Below the pieces are notes generated by a model. The model saw only the letters and a program-made list of their open reading frames with translations, searched no databases and had not been told where the DNA came from. Below are positions 1 through 8,046 of a stretch of DNA of 10,620 nt, in pieces (positions within the stretch are counted from its first letter, which is position 1; the number at the start of each line of letters is the position of its first letter). Made by a program: the position numbers and the translations under genes. Source of the DNA: Verrucomicrobiia bacterium (GTDB lineage: Bacteria; Verrucomicrobiota; Verrucomicrobiia; Opitutales; Opitutaceae); NCBI GenBank assembly GCA_030424825.1, contig JAUHWE010000103.1, positions 1 to 10,620 of the forward strand, given 5' to 3'.

Positions 1-1116
1 ATCTATGTGACTACGGCGATCGGGCCCGGAAAGTCCGACCTCAAAGTGGGACTATACGGAGACATCGGAGCCGCGGACGACCAAGGTTTTCACCAGTGGC
101 GCCTCATGGCTTTCAACCGCAAAACGGGATTTCCCGTATTTGATGTCCTTGGTCACGAAGGGATTCCTCGAAGTCTACGCCATACTAAGGGAACTCACTG
201 CAATTCCACTCCCGCTACTAATGGTGAGCATATCGTAGCGATATTCGGATCCGAAGGGCTTTATTGCTTTGATCGAGATGGGGAATTCGTCTGGAAGCAG
301 GATCTTGGTGAAATGGACGCCGGCTACTTTAAAATGCCAACCGCGCAATGGGGATTCGCCAGTTCGCCGATTATTCATGAAGACAAGGTCATCGTCCTAT
401 GCGACGTGCAGAAGGACTCCTACCTCGCAGTATTCGATCTAAAGACTGGCGAGGAAATTTGGCGAACCGCCCGCAACGACGTTCCAACTTGGAGCACTCC
501 CAATGTAGTTGAATTTCCAGGAAAGACTCAAATCCTTGTCAATGGCTGGCATCATACCGGTGCGTATGATTTCGATTCTGGCGAAGAAATCTGGAAACTG
601 GATGGAGGTGGAGACATTCCCGTCCCCACTCCCATTATTGGCGATGGCCTCGCCTACTTCACCAGTGCTCATGGCGTGTTTCGTCCTATGCGAGCGGTCC
701 GCTTTGGCGCCACGGGCGACATCACACCTCCCGATATTCGGGAAACCAATGAAGCCATCGCCTGGGTCCACTTCCGCAAAGGTAACTACATGCAAACGCC
801 TATCCTGATCGGTGACTATCTATATGGTTGCGATGACCGCGGCACCTTAACGTGCTTTGATGCAAAATCTGGCGAGATCCAATTTAGTGAAAAGCTCCCT
901 GGGGGAGGGTTTACCGCTTCACCCGTGTCCGATGGTAAGAGTATCTACATTACAAGCGAAACGGGTAAGATATGGGTTGTAGACGCAGAGCCGGAATTCG
1001 TAGAGCTCGCCACTAACGAATTAAATGACAACTGTCTCGCCACCCCAGCGATCACCGACGGTACGCTATACTTCAGAACTCAAAGTGCCCTTGTCGCTGT
1101 TAGCGAAAAGCGTTGA
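1..1116 (+). CDS. PQQ-like beta-propeller repeat protein, 5'-truncated by the window edge
   Basis: The reading frame is open to base 1 (Ile-Tyr precede a GTG at 7), so the true start lies upstream and 371 C-terminal residues are visible. The protein is a chain of short beta-propeller blades with the PQQ-repeat signature of hydrophobics, Asp or Asn, x, x-(T/S)G-E-x-(I/V)W. Examples are AFNRKTGFPVF, CFDRDGEFVW, VFDLKTGEEIW, YDFDSGEEIW and CFDAKSGEIQF, alternating with 'SSPII..DKVIVLCD' or 'TPILIGDYLYGCDD' strands. About six blades can be counted. The fold is that of PQQ_2/PQQ_3 propellers. I see no cytochrome CxxCH and no catalytic Asp/Lys pair like that of the dehydrogenase at 2599-4743, so a binding or scaffolding role is as likely as an enzymatic one. 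The N-terminus, where a signal peptide would be, is not visible. Its stop overlaps the start of the MFS gene by one base, so the two are probably co-translated. Family is confident; function is unknown. Confidence 0.85.
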   Translation: MYVTTAIGPGKSDLKVGLYGDIGAADDQGFHQWRLMAFNRKTGFPVFDVLGHEGIPRSLRHTKGTHCNSTPATNGEHIVAIFGSEGLYCFDRDGEFVWKQDLGEMDAGYFKMPTAQWGFASSPIIHEDKVIVLCDVQKDSYLAVFDLKTGEEIWRTARNDVPTWSTPNVVEFPGKTQILVNGWHHTGAYDFDSGEEIWKLDGGGDIPVPTPIIGDGLAYFTSAHGVFRPMRAVRFGATGDITPPDIRETNEAIAWVHFRKGNYMQTPILIGDYLYGCDDRGTLTCFDAKSGEIQFSEKLPGGGFTASPVSDGKSIYITSETGKIWVVDAEPEFVELATNELNDNCLATPAITDGTLYFRTQSALVAVSEKR

Positions 1117-2408
1117 TGGTAAAACCGGCAGACAGCAGCTTGACCCTGACCCCCCTAAGGCGCGCTTTCGTAATGCTGGCGTTGGTGATCTCCGGCGAAG
1201 TGATTTTCATCCTTCCGTTCGTCATCGTTCGCATCTTTAGGCCTACCTACCTGGATGTCTTCGGATTGACCAATCTCGAGCTGGGCACCGCCTTTGCGGT
1301 TTTAGGGACGGTCGCCATGGTTGCCTATTTTCCAGGTGGCCTTCTAGCGGATCGGTTCTCAGCCCGACGCCTTATGACCCTCGCGCTTATCTTGACCGGC
1401 GGCGGCGGGCTCTATCTAGGGACAATTCCAAGTCTCGCGTCTCTCCGCATACTCTATTTCATTTGGGGCATCACCACCATGCTCCTCTTCTGGGCTGCCC
1501 TTATCCGGGCCACTCGAGAATGGGGCGGTCAGGACAGCCAGGGAAAGGCCTACGGGCTCCTCGATGGAGGACGAGGCCTCACTGCGGCTCTCTTCGCTTC
1601 GATATCGGTCGCTGTTTTTGCTTGGTTTCTACCGGCCGACACGGCAGTCGCCACACTCGCCGAGCGGACAGCTGCCCTGACCAGAATCATTCACGCCTTT
1701 ACTGGAGCGGTTTTCTTCGCCGCCCTATTCGTGTGGCTGGTCGTGCCCGAAAGCAGCAGTGGCGGGGTCACAACTGTCCGCAACAAACTAACATTGGAAG
1801 GGGCTAAACACGTGATTCGCATGCCGGCCATCTGGCTACTGTCAGCCATCGTAATCTGCGCCTATGTCGGAATGAAAAGCGTCGCCTTCTTCTCCCTTTA
1901 TGCTCGCGACGCCTTCGGGTACGACGATGTGGCAGCCGCTCAATTGGGGACTCTCTCATTTTGGATACGGCCTTTTGCGGCGATTGGAGCGGGGGTTCTT
2001 GGCGACCGTTTTGGGAATTCCCGCATGATCCTCATAAGCTTTAGCGTGGTGATCGCCGGAAGCCTAGTCATCGCGTCAGGTGCACTCAATGCAGCGATCT
2101 ACGCCTACCTTTTCCTTACGGTCGCAGGGACCAGTGCCGGCATCTATGCCTTGCGAGGAATCTATTTTTCCCTGTTCGAAGAGTCCCGAACACCGCTAGC
2201 TTTTACCGGCAGCGCCATCGGAATAGTATCCGTTATCGGCTATTCCCCCGACATCTTTTCGGGCCCGCTTTTCGGATATCTGATCGATCATTCCCCTGGT
2301 GCCACTGGCCATCAGCACGTTTTCGCGGTAGTCGCCGCTTTTTCCGTGGTCGGGCTACTGACTACGGTAGCATTTCAGAAAATGACAATAATCCACACTC
2401 CTGGCTAA
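1116..2408 (+). CDS. Major facilitator superfamily (MFS) transporter
   Basis: A 430-residue polytopic membrane protein with about twelve hydrophobic segments in two halves, the usual MFS size. The first half has the motif A loop GGLLADRFSARR (about residues 74-85) between helices 2 and 3. The second half repeats it as GVLGDRFGNSR (293-303), as expected for the internal duplication of MFS. The start chosen is the ATG at 1116, inside TGATG. This shares one base with the upstream stop and suggests translational coupling with the propeller gene. A TTG three bases earlier is possible but less likely. No Shine-Dalgarno sequence precedes the start. The general look, with a long helix 4 followed by a conserved GLLDGGRGL segment, resembles organophosphate or sugar-phosphate type porters more than drug exporters. 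That is an impression only, and the substrate cannot be assigned. It may import a substrate or product handled by the neighbouring quinoproteins, which is inference from adjacency. Confidence 0.9.
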   Translation: MVKPADSSLTLTPLRRAFVMLALVISGEVIFILPFVIVRIFRPTYLDVFGLTNLELGTAFAVLGTVAMVAYFPGGLLADRFSARRLMTLALILTGGGGLYLGTIPSLASLRILYFIWGITTMLLFWAALIRATREWGGQDSQGKAYGLLDGGRGLTAALFASISVAVFAWFLPADTAVATLAERTAALTRIIHAFTGAVFFAALFVWLVVPESSSGGVTTVRNKLTLEGAKHVIRMPAIWLLSAIVICAYVGMKSVAFFSLYARDAFGYDDVAAAQLGTLSFWIRPFAAIGAGVLGDRFGNSRMILISFSVVIAGSLVIASGALNAAIYAYLFLTVAGTSAGIYALRGIYFSLFEESRTPLAFTGSAIGIVSVIGYSPDIFSGPLFGYLIDHSPGATGHQHVFAVVAAFSVVGLLTTVAFQKMTIIHTPG

Positions 2409-2442
2409 GTCACAGCGACCTCAACCAGTGACCAAGCAAGAG

Positions 2443-2455
2443 CCCACTAAGTGGG
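2443..2455 (+). other. Short hairpin downstream of the MFS gene
   Basis: CCCAC-TAA-GTGGG forms a perfect 5-bp stem with a 3-base loop, 35 bases after the MFS stop. No T-run follows (ATTATAG), so it is not a convincing intrinsic terminator. It may help protect the 3' end or be chance. The rest of the 190-base gap (2409-2598) shows no clear gene. It has a TAATAT at 2581-2586 that could serve as a -10 box, but no properly spaced -35 was found. Confidence 0.2.
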
Positions 2456-2598
2456 ATTATAGAGATCTGTGATGCAAGGGCGTCGATCGTGGCGGCCCAA
2501 TAATACATTCGACTTTTCGGACATTCTCTAAGGATTCTAGCCTGTTGCCTAATTTTCAAACACAAGCAGAATGCCTCTTCTAATATTCTGAATTCAGT

Positions 2599-4743
2599 AT
2601 GAGAACAACTTATCGACGATATGCTCTTATGATTCGCTTTCTAGTCCTACTCGCCACGACATTCACCGCGGCCCAAGCGAGCGACCAGAACTGGCCCGTC
2701 TCCCTCGGGGACAAGCATTCGAGCCAATATTCAACACTCGACCAGATAACCACCGAGAACGTCAAGGAACTCGAGGTCGCCTGGACCTATGACGCGGGTG
2801 AACGGCCCACGGGTAGCCGCCTCCAGATGGAGTGCAACCCGTTGATCATCGACGGAGTCCTTTATGGAACGGATGCTTTGCTTATCGCCTTTGCCCTCGA
2901 CGCTAAAACCGGCAGGGAATTGTGGCGCTTCGATCCCTACGAATACCGAATGAAGGAGAGCGATGGCCCGGTCAATCGGTCCGGGGCGAATCGCGGCCTG
3001 ACTTACTGGTCCAAGGGGAACGACCAACGAATCCTGTATGTGTCTGAAAACTACCTGTACGCGATCGATGCCAAAACGGTTCGTCTGGTACCCTCCTTCG
3101 GGGACAATGGCCGGACCGACCTAAAGAAGGGACTCGGACGCGACATCGACACTTTGAGTTACACGTCCACTTCTCCTGGGATCATCTTCGACGATCTCTA
3201 CATCATGGGAAGCCGCGTCTCGCCTACCTACCCCTCCGCTCCCGGCCATATTCGTGCCTTCAACGTGGTCACCGGAGTACAAGCTTGGCGCTTCAACACC
3301 ATTCCTCATCCCGGAGAATTTGGATACGAGACCTGGCCTTCCGATGCCTACAAAACGGCCGGCGGGGCCAACCTTTGGACGGGTCTGTCGCTAGACGAGG
3401 AACGCGGCCTCGTCTACTGCCCCACCGGTTCGCCGACCTTCGACTACTATGGAGGTGACCGAATTGGTGCCAACCTCTTTGCCAACACGCTCATCTGTCT
3501 CAACGCCCGCACCGGCGAACGGGTTTGGCATTACCAGATCGTGCATCACGACTTGCTGGACTACGACCTACCAGCACCGCCCAATCTTTTGACTGTGAAA
3601 CGCGACGGGAAAGAGATTCCCGCCGTTGCCCAACTCACTAAGCACGGATACCTCTTCGTCTTTAATCGTGTGACTGGGGAGCCGCTTTTCCCAATCGAGG
3701 AAATCCCCGTTCCCAGATCCGAGGTGCCGGGCGAGGTCGACTGGCCCACGCAACCGAAACCGGTCAAGCCGGAGCCCTATGTGCGTGAGCAGATGACAGC
3801 GGATCTCATTACGGATATTTCTCCGGAGTCGCACGCGGAGATCGCGGTCAAATACGCATCGCTAAAGCCCCACGCCCCCTGGAATCCCCCCAGCGAGAAG
3901 ACCGACACCATCGTCCTGCCCGGCATGTGGGGCGGCGCGGAATGGGGTGGCGGAGCAACTGATCCCAATGGCATTCTTTATTTCAATTCAAACGAAACAC
4001 CCGCTCTGCTCACTTTGATTGATGTTGGTACTGGCGCGTCGGTCGGAGAAAACCTTTACAACCAAAACTGTGTCAATTGTCACGGGGCGAATCTAACGGG
4101 TGGCACGGCCTTCGGCCAGATCGTTCCCACTCTGGTTGGAATAGGCACTCGATTGAGCAAAAGCGAAATAGAGCAGAAAATCATCCACGGCAGTGCCGCC
4201 ATGCCACCATTCCGACACCTACCCGGAAAGGACGTGTATCAGCTCGTTAAATACTTACGGAACCCTGAAGAGTCAGACGACGCTTCCTCGCCATCAGAAC
4301 GTTCGGATTACGACTACCCCATACCCTACGCCCACACCGGCAACTCGATGTGGCTCGACTCGAAAGGCTACCCCGCAATCAAGCCGCCTTGGGGCACACT
4401 CAATGCAGTGGATCTCAACACGGGCGAGTATCTATGGAAAACCACCTTCGGAGAATATCCAGAACTACTGGAACAGGGCTTGCCTCCCACGGGGCGAAAT
4501 AGCTGGGGCGGCCCCATCGCCACTGCAGGAGGCCTGCTTTTTATCGCTGCCAATCTCGATGGATACATTCGCGGTTATGACATGAAGTCCGGCGAGGAGA
4601 TTTGGAGACACAAACTCCCCGTGGCCGGATTTGCCACCCCTTCCACTTACATGGTAGAGGGGAAGCAATTTCTCGTCATTGCTTGCGGAGGCGGTCGCGG
4701 CACACCCACCGCTAATGTGTATGTAACTTTCGCTCTACCCTGA
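2599..4743 (+). CDS. Exported PQQ-dependent dehydrogenase with an inserted cytochrome c domain
   Basis: This quinoprotein of 714 residues belongs to the glucose-dehydrogenase (Gcd-like) branch. It should oxidise a sugar or alcohol in the periplasm using PQQ. A signal peptide covers residues 1-27 (RR..., hydrophobic core, AQA|S). A second in-frame ATG at 2629 gives a more standard leader, so either start is possible; neither has a Shine-Dalgarno motif. Propeller docking motifs include LDAKTGRELW (100-109), FNVVTGVQAW (221-230), LNARTGERVW (301-310), DLNTGEYLW (605-613) and DMKSGEEIW (661-669). HHDLLDYD (316-323) and TKHGYLFVFNRVTG (from 347) match the Gcd active-site regions. Asp321 and Lys348 are 27 apart, as recalled for Asp466/Lys493 of E. 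coli Gcd. Residues 480-558 are a class I cytochrome c: CVNCH at 491-495 and a likely Met ligand, Met535 (AAMPPF). The propeller then resumes (PPWGTLNAVD..., TAGGLLFIAANLDG). It lacks the N-terminal membrane helices of E. coli Gcd, so it is probably soluble or loosely attached. Substrate unknown. Confidence 0.93.
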   Translation: MRTTYRRYALMIRFLVLLATTFTAAQASDQNWPVSLGDKHSSQYSTLDQITTENVKELEVAWTYDAGERPTGSRLQMECNPLIIDGVLYGTDALLIAFALDAKTGRELWRFDPYEYRMKESDGPVNRSGANRGLTYWSKGNDQRILYVSENYLYAIDAKTVRLVPSFGDNGRTDLKKGLGRDIDTLSYTSTSPGIIFDDLYIMGSRVSPTYPSAPGHIRAFNVVTGVQAWRFNTIPHPGEFGYETWPSDAYKTAGGANLWTGLSLDEERGLVYCPTGSPTFDYYGGDRIGANLFANTLICLNARTGERVWHYQIVHHDLLDYDLPAPPNLLTVKRDGKEIPAVAQLTKHGYLFVFNRVTGEPLFPIEEIPVPRSEVPGEVDWPTQPKPVKPEPYVREQMTADLITDISPESHAEIAVKYASLKPHAPWNPPSEKTDTIVLPGMWGGAEWGGGATDPNGILYFNSNETPALLTLIDVGTGASVGENLYNQNCVNCHGANLTGGTAFGQIVPTLVGIGTRLSKSEIEQKIIHGSAAMPPFRHLPGKDVYQLVKYLRNPEESDDASSPSERSDYDYPIPYAHTGNSMWLDSKGYPAIKPPWGTLNAVDLNTGEYLWKTTFGEYPELLEQGLPPTGRNSWGGPIATAGGLLFIAANLDGYIRGYDMKSGEEIWRHKLPVAGFATPSTYMVEGKQFLVIACGGGRGTPTANVYVTFALP

Positions 4744-4786
4744 CAGGTGGCAGCACTACACGATCCGAGCGACAAACTATTTCCCT

Positions 4787-4805
4787 CGTTCGCGCCCGAA
4801 CGTTT
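4787..4805 (+). terminator. Candidate intrinsic terminator after the quinoprotein gene
   Basis: CGTTCG-CGCC-CGAACG is a perfect 6-bp GC-rich stem with a 4-base loop, followed by TTT and then A. It lies 44 bases past the dehydrogenase stop. The short T-tract makes it weak, but position and stem favour a terminator separating this gene from the repeat-protein gene. Confidence 0.4.
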
Positions 4806-4852
4806 AGATTCGTCCATGAGTTTCGCGATGAGATCTATCCTATTCGAGGATT

Positions 4853-4869
4853 CAATTTATCTTAAATTG
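4853..4869. promoter_or_regulatory. AT-rich perfect inverted repeat, possible operator
   Basis: CAATTTA-TCT-TAAATTG is a perfect 7-bp inverted repeat with a 3-base centre. It lies 134 bases upstream of the repeat-protein start in an otherwise non-coding gap (4744-5002). Such a dyad could bind a dimeric regulator. No well-spaced -35/-10 pair could be fixed next to it, so a regulatory role is a guess. Confidence 0.25.
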
Positions 4870-5002
4870 CTCCTTGGAACACACTTAATCCGTGCCTGTT
4901 TCCCTAGAATCGCATCTCATACGGTCGCATACGATGTTTCTGACGGCTTCCTATCAACTATCAATTCACCGCATGGCCGCTACCCATTATTGATCATTCC
5001 CC

Positions 5003-8000
5003 ATGAAACGACTCAGCCTCCAATTAACGTTCCTCGTATTCTTTATTATACTACCCAACTCAAACGCAGACATTGAATTCATCTACGCGATTAAGGAAAA
5101 AGTTTACGATCAGCAAGGTAACACCCCTCCGACCGAGCCCACCAAATGGAGCTATGGCGCAGGCGCTTCTGGCGACAGCGGACTTACCGCGGTTTCGGTT
5201 ACGCTCCCGGGAGCAGGCAGTGCTACGGAGATCATCGGCGATGAAGGCAGTTTCGATCTCGACTCTGAAAATGTCGCCACCCAGGCAGAAGTGGATGCCG
5301 TTTTTCCCAATGGCAGTGTTTCTTTTAGCGTTACCGATGGAGGCAGCACCCAGAATCTTGGCCCGTTCTCCATCAGTGGAGACAGCTACCCGAACGCTCC
5401 TCACATCACCAATGCTCTAGAACTTCAGGCCAGCGACCTCTCCCAGGACTTTATCCTCACATGGAATGCATTCACGGGAGCGGATGACGATGACCAGGTC
5501 CTTCTGCAGATCTGGGATGACAACGCCAACGAAGAATTGATTTTTGAGTTTCTAGATAATGCAACGACTTCATACACCCTACCGGGAGGCACTTTTTCCG
5601 CGGACAATTATTATGATGTCGACATTACATTTATTAACAAGACGGATGGCCTTCCGAGTCCCGAGACGATTATCGGATATCTCTCCAGCACAAGTTATTT
5701 ACTGTCGACTCACACCAGCGACACGGAACTATCGTTCTACAAATGGCAGCGTAGTCACCAGACCAGTACCACCCTCATTGAAATTGATGGTTATCAAATG
5801 CTCGCTACTGTATCGGGTGGGGCGAAGACCGTTTCCTACGCGGAAATCAACAGTCCCACTGGAAATTATTTCCTTAACTCTATTGGTGGAAACACACAAT
5901 TGCTTTTCACGGAATTTGACAGCAAGGCAGAGCTAGACGCCGCATACCCCACCGGTGAATACCTCTTTTGGGTTTCCGAGGATGACGTATTCACTAATTA
6001 TGGAGAATACATACTTCCTGAAAAAGCCTACCCCGATTCGCCGCAATTTCAAAACTTTACTGAACTGCTGAACTTTGACGCGACTCAAGAGCAGAGCATC
6101 ACTTGGGCTGAGGCTCCCGACACGGTAAGCCTGATTCAATTACGAATCCTTGATGAAGCGGACAACAATGTGTGGACCCAAGGATTTGATTCGAGTGTGA
6201 CTAGCGCTGCCCTGCCTGCGAACACGTTGAGCCAAAATGAGAACTATACGCTTATCCTTCATTTCTGGGAGCCCGCGATCACCAATGAAAATCCGCCCAC
6301 AGCGCTCGGTTATCTCTCCTCTACTTTCATGGACTTCCAAACTTCCGCTGGCGGTGGCGGGGATCCCGGAATCGACTTTGCTTTTACAATCAAAGAGAGA
6401 TCCTTTCAGCAATCTGACAATGCCGCACCGGTCGATCCCGTTGACTGGAGTTTCGGAGCCGGTGTGCAGGGTGGCAATGACATTACAGGGGGCTCGCTTA
6501 ACTACCCGGGTGGCAATTTCGTGTTTACAGGCATTCCAGGTGAATACGAAACCGAAGGGCAGCAATTTGACAGCCAAACAGAATTGGATGCCGCATTCCC
6601 CAACGGGGCCTATACGCTCAATATAACTGTCGATGGAACCGGACAAGAATTAGGACCTTTCAATATAACAGGGGATGTCTATCCAGCGGCACCGCACCTC
6701 ACCAATCTGGAAGCGTTCAAGGCAAGTGATCACACCCAGAATTTCACTCTTACCTGGAATGCCTTTACCAACGCGGATCCAGGGGATCGTATCGTCATAA
6801 TAGGAACCAACCGCAGTAGCGACGGAGACTTCATCTTTGAATTCCTGGAATCCACCGCTAGTTCGTATGAGATTCCAGGTGGATCACTAACCCCAAACAA
6901 TCGATACGAATTCAGCATTCTATTCGTCAATGATGTTGGTGGACTGCAGACACCGGACACCATCATTGGATACATTTCAGGCACTTCATTTGACATTAGC
7001 ACCTATACGAGCGACACGGAGCTTCTCTTCTACAAGTCCCAAATCCATTCACAGGTCAGCGCTGAAACGGTTGAGCTAGAAGGCTATCGACCCCTCGCAC
7101 TCGTCGTCGGAAATACGGAAACGGTGACTTATGCGGAGATCAATTCCCCAGCGAAATCGACACCACTCAATTCATTCGCTGACAACTCCTACATCTTTTC
7201 CTCCCCTGTCGAAAGCAAAGAATCACTGGACGCTTCGTATCCGCATGGAAACTATCTATTCTATATTGAGGAAAACCAGAGTTTCATTGCCTACGATGGT
7301 TATGAACTGCCTAGCGATACCTATCCCGCAGCGCCTTTGGTTCAGAATTACGCAGATTTCCAAGGTTTCGATTCGACTGAAGAACGACTCATACAATGGA
7401 ACCCTCCCTCTACTGGAGTGACCCTAGTCACTCTCCAAGTGCGCGATCAATCAAACCAAATTGTCTGGTCGGCTGATTTGGATTCGTCTGCCACTTCCAC
7501 CACAATCCCTCCCGATACGCTAGAGTCCTTTGCCACGTACAACTTGGTCCTTCGATTTTGGGCTCGGCTGACCGGTAGTGACTTCCCTAACGCCTCTCTC
7601 GGATACCTGAGCCTCACTCAAATGCCGATCCAGACAATTGCCAGCGGTACGGACTTCTCGAATTGGCAAGCGCAGTTTTTTACGGAACAGCAGATACTGG
7701 ATCCCACAATATCGGGACCTGATGCAGACGCGGACGGGGACACACTTAGCAATCGTTTCGAGTTCCTCGCGAAGCTCAACCCCGTGGACGGTACCTCTAG
7801 CTTGAATTTCGATTTTTCTACCGAGCCAAACGAGACCCTGATCATTGGCCCCCTCTACACCGGCGTAGATTGGAAATTGGAATTCAGTTCGAGCCTACAG
7901 GACTGGGTAAGCGTATCGCCAGAGGCTTATCAAATCTCGGGCACCGATATCCGAATCGATTTGGAATCGTTTCTTCCCAGCACCTTCTTCCAGATAGTAA

Positions 8001-8020
8001 TTAGTGATTTGGAACCCTAA
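5003..8020 (+). CDS. Large exported four-repeat protein with a Verrucomicrobia-type C-terminal tail
   Basis: I do not recognise a named family for this 1005-residue protein. Residues 1-22 are a signal peptide (MKRL, hydrophobic core, NSNA|D). Residues 23-881 are four repeat units of about 215 residues. Each has the same motifs in order: (E/S)xxDAxxPxGxxxF (Asp at 98, 312, 529, 743), YPxxPxxxN (Tyr at 129, 343, 560, 774), a (T/Q)Wxxx strand, and GY(L/I)SxT. Units 1 and 3 resemble each other (IKEK/IKER, LTWNAFT), as do units 2 and 4 (SDTEL.FYK, YAEINSP), so a two-domain module was duplicated. The join at about 450-455 is a GGGGD linker. Residues 884-1005 hold a DADADGDTLSNRFEF calcium-loop-like motif (Asp909, 911, 913 and Glu920 in EF-hand spacing) and a beta-rich tail. 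The predicted character is all-beta, acidic and Thr/Ser-rich, so a cell-surface or secreted location is likely. No catalytic motif was seen. The ATG lacks a Shine-Dalgarno sequence. It is probably its own transcription unit, given the 259-base gap upstream. Confidence 0.88.
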   Translation: MKRLSLQLTFLVFFIILPNSNADIEFIYAIKEKVYDQQGNTPPTEPTKWSYGAGASGDSGLTAVSVTLPGAGSATEIIGDEGSFDLDSENVATQAEVDAVFPNGSVSFSVTDGGSTQNLGPFSISGDSYPNAPHITNALELQASDLSQDFILTWNAFTGADDDDQVLLQIWDDNANEELIFEFLDNATTSYTLPGGTFSADNYYDVDITFINKTDGLPSPETIIGYLSSTSYLLSTHTSDTELSFYKWQRSHQTSTTLIEIDGYQMLATVSGGAKTVSYAEINSPTGNYFLNSIGGNTQLLFTEFDSKAELDAAYPTGEYLFWVSEDDVFTNYGEYILPEKAYPDSPQFQNFTELLNFDATQEQSITWAEAPDTVSLIQLRILDEADNNVWTQGFDSSVTSAALPANTLSQNENYTLILHFWEPAITNENPPTALGYLSSTFMDFQTSAGGGGDPGIDFAFTIKERSFQQSDNAAPVDPVDWSFGAGVQGGNDITGGSLNYPGGNFVFTGIPGEYETEGQQFDSQTELDAAFPNGAYTLNITVDGTGQELGPFNITGDVYPAAPHLTNLEAFKASDHTQNFTLTWNAFTNADPGDRIVIIGTNRSSDGDFIFEFLESTASSYEIPGGSLTPNNRYEFSILFVNDVGGLQTPDTIIGYISGTSFDISTYTSDTELLFYKSQIHSQVSAETVELEGYRPLALVVGNTETVTYAEINSPAKSTPLNSFADNSYIFSSPVESKESLDASYPHGNYLFYIEENQSFIAYDGYELPSDTYPAAPLVQNYADFQGFDSTEERLIQWNPPSTGVTLVTLQVRDQSNQIVWSADLDSSATSTTIPPDTLESFATYNLVLRFWARLTGSDFPNASLGYLSLTQMPIQTIASGTDFSNWQAQFFTEQQILDPTISGPDADADGDTLSNRFEFLAKLNPVDGTSSLNFDFSTEPNETLIIGPLYTGVDWKLEFSSSLQDWVSVSPEAYQISGTDIRIDLESFLPSTFFQIVISDLEP
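5069..6367 (+). repeat. Protein-level repeat module AB, copy 1 (units 1 and 2)
   Basis: Residues 23-455 of the large exported protein. Unit A spans about 23-239 and unit B about 240-455. Shared landmarks are DAVFPNG and DAAYPTG (Asp98, Asp312), YPNAP and YPDSP (Tyr129, Tyr343), and GYLSST near each unit end. The repeat is clear in protein but diverged in DNA, so the duplication is old and not prone to slippage. Confidence 0.85.
6368..7645 (+). repeat. Protein-level repeat module AB, copy 2 (units 3 and 4)
   Basis: Residues 456-881 of the large exported protein. Unit A' spans about 456-669 and B' about 670-881. Landmarks DAAFPNG (Asp529) and DASYPHG (Asp743), and YPAAP at 560 and 774, sit 431 residues after their counterparts in copy 1. 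This copy begins just after the GGGGD linker. Confidence 0.85.
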
Positions 8021-8046
8021 AAGATGTCGGCTTCCAGTTTATTTTT
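8009..8046 (+). terminator. Weak candidate terminator at the convergent junction
   Basis: TTGGAA (8009-8014) can pair with TTCCAG (8032-8037), leaving a 17-base loop, and is followed by the T-rich TTTATTTTT. The stem overlaps the last codons of the repeat protein and the T-run reaches the stop codon of the opposing GTPase gene. The large loop makes it doubtful, but the 24-base gap between two convergent stops needs some form of termination. Confidence 0.25.

Noticed and set aside
1113..1115. TTG as the start of the MFS gene.
   Set aside because: The ATG three bases later sits in a classic TGATG overlap and is the simpler choice.
1..1116. The first propeller gene as a second PQQ dehydrogenase.
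   Set aside because: The visible part lacks the HHDLxD and TKxG active-site regions and a heme motif; the blades are of the short generic PQQ-repeat type.
2581..2586. TAATAT as a -10 promoter box for the quinoprotein gene.
   Set aside because: The nearest -35-like TTGCCT (2545-2550) is 30 bases away, far beyond usual spacing. A start site here would also leave almost no leader for the ATG at 2599.
4747..5076. Plus-strand open frame of 109 codons starting with GTG in the gap before the repeat protein.
   Set aside because: It has no recognisable domain, its composition is unlike the neighbouring proteins, it spans the terminator-like hairpin and it overlaps the well-supported signal peptide region of the next gene.
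6140..6646. 168-codon minus-strand open frame inside the repeat-protein gene.
   Set aside because: The sense frame carries the repeated motifs across this whole stretch; the antisense product shows none.
5069..7645. The large internal repeats as a recent DNA duplication or assembly artefact.
   Set aside because: The copies are well diverged in both DNA and protein, with only motif-level identity, so the duplication is old and real.
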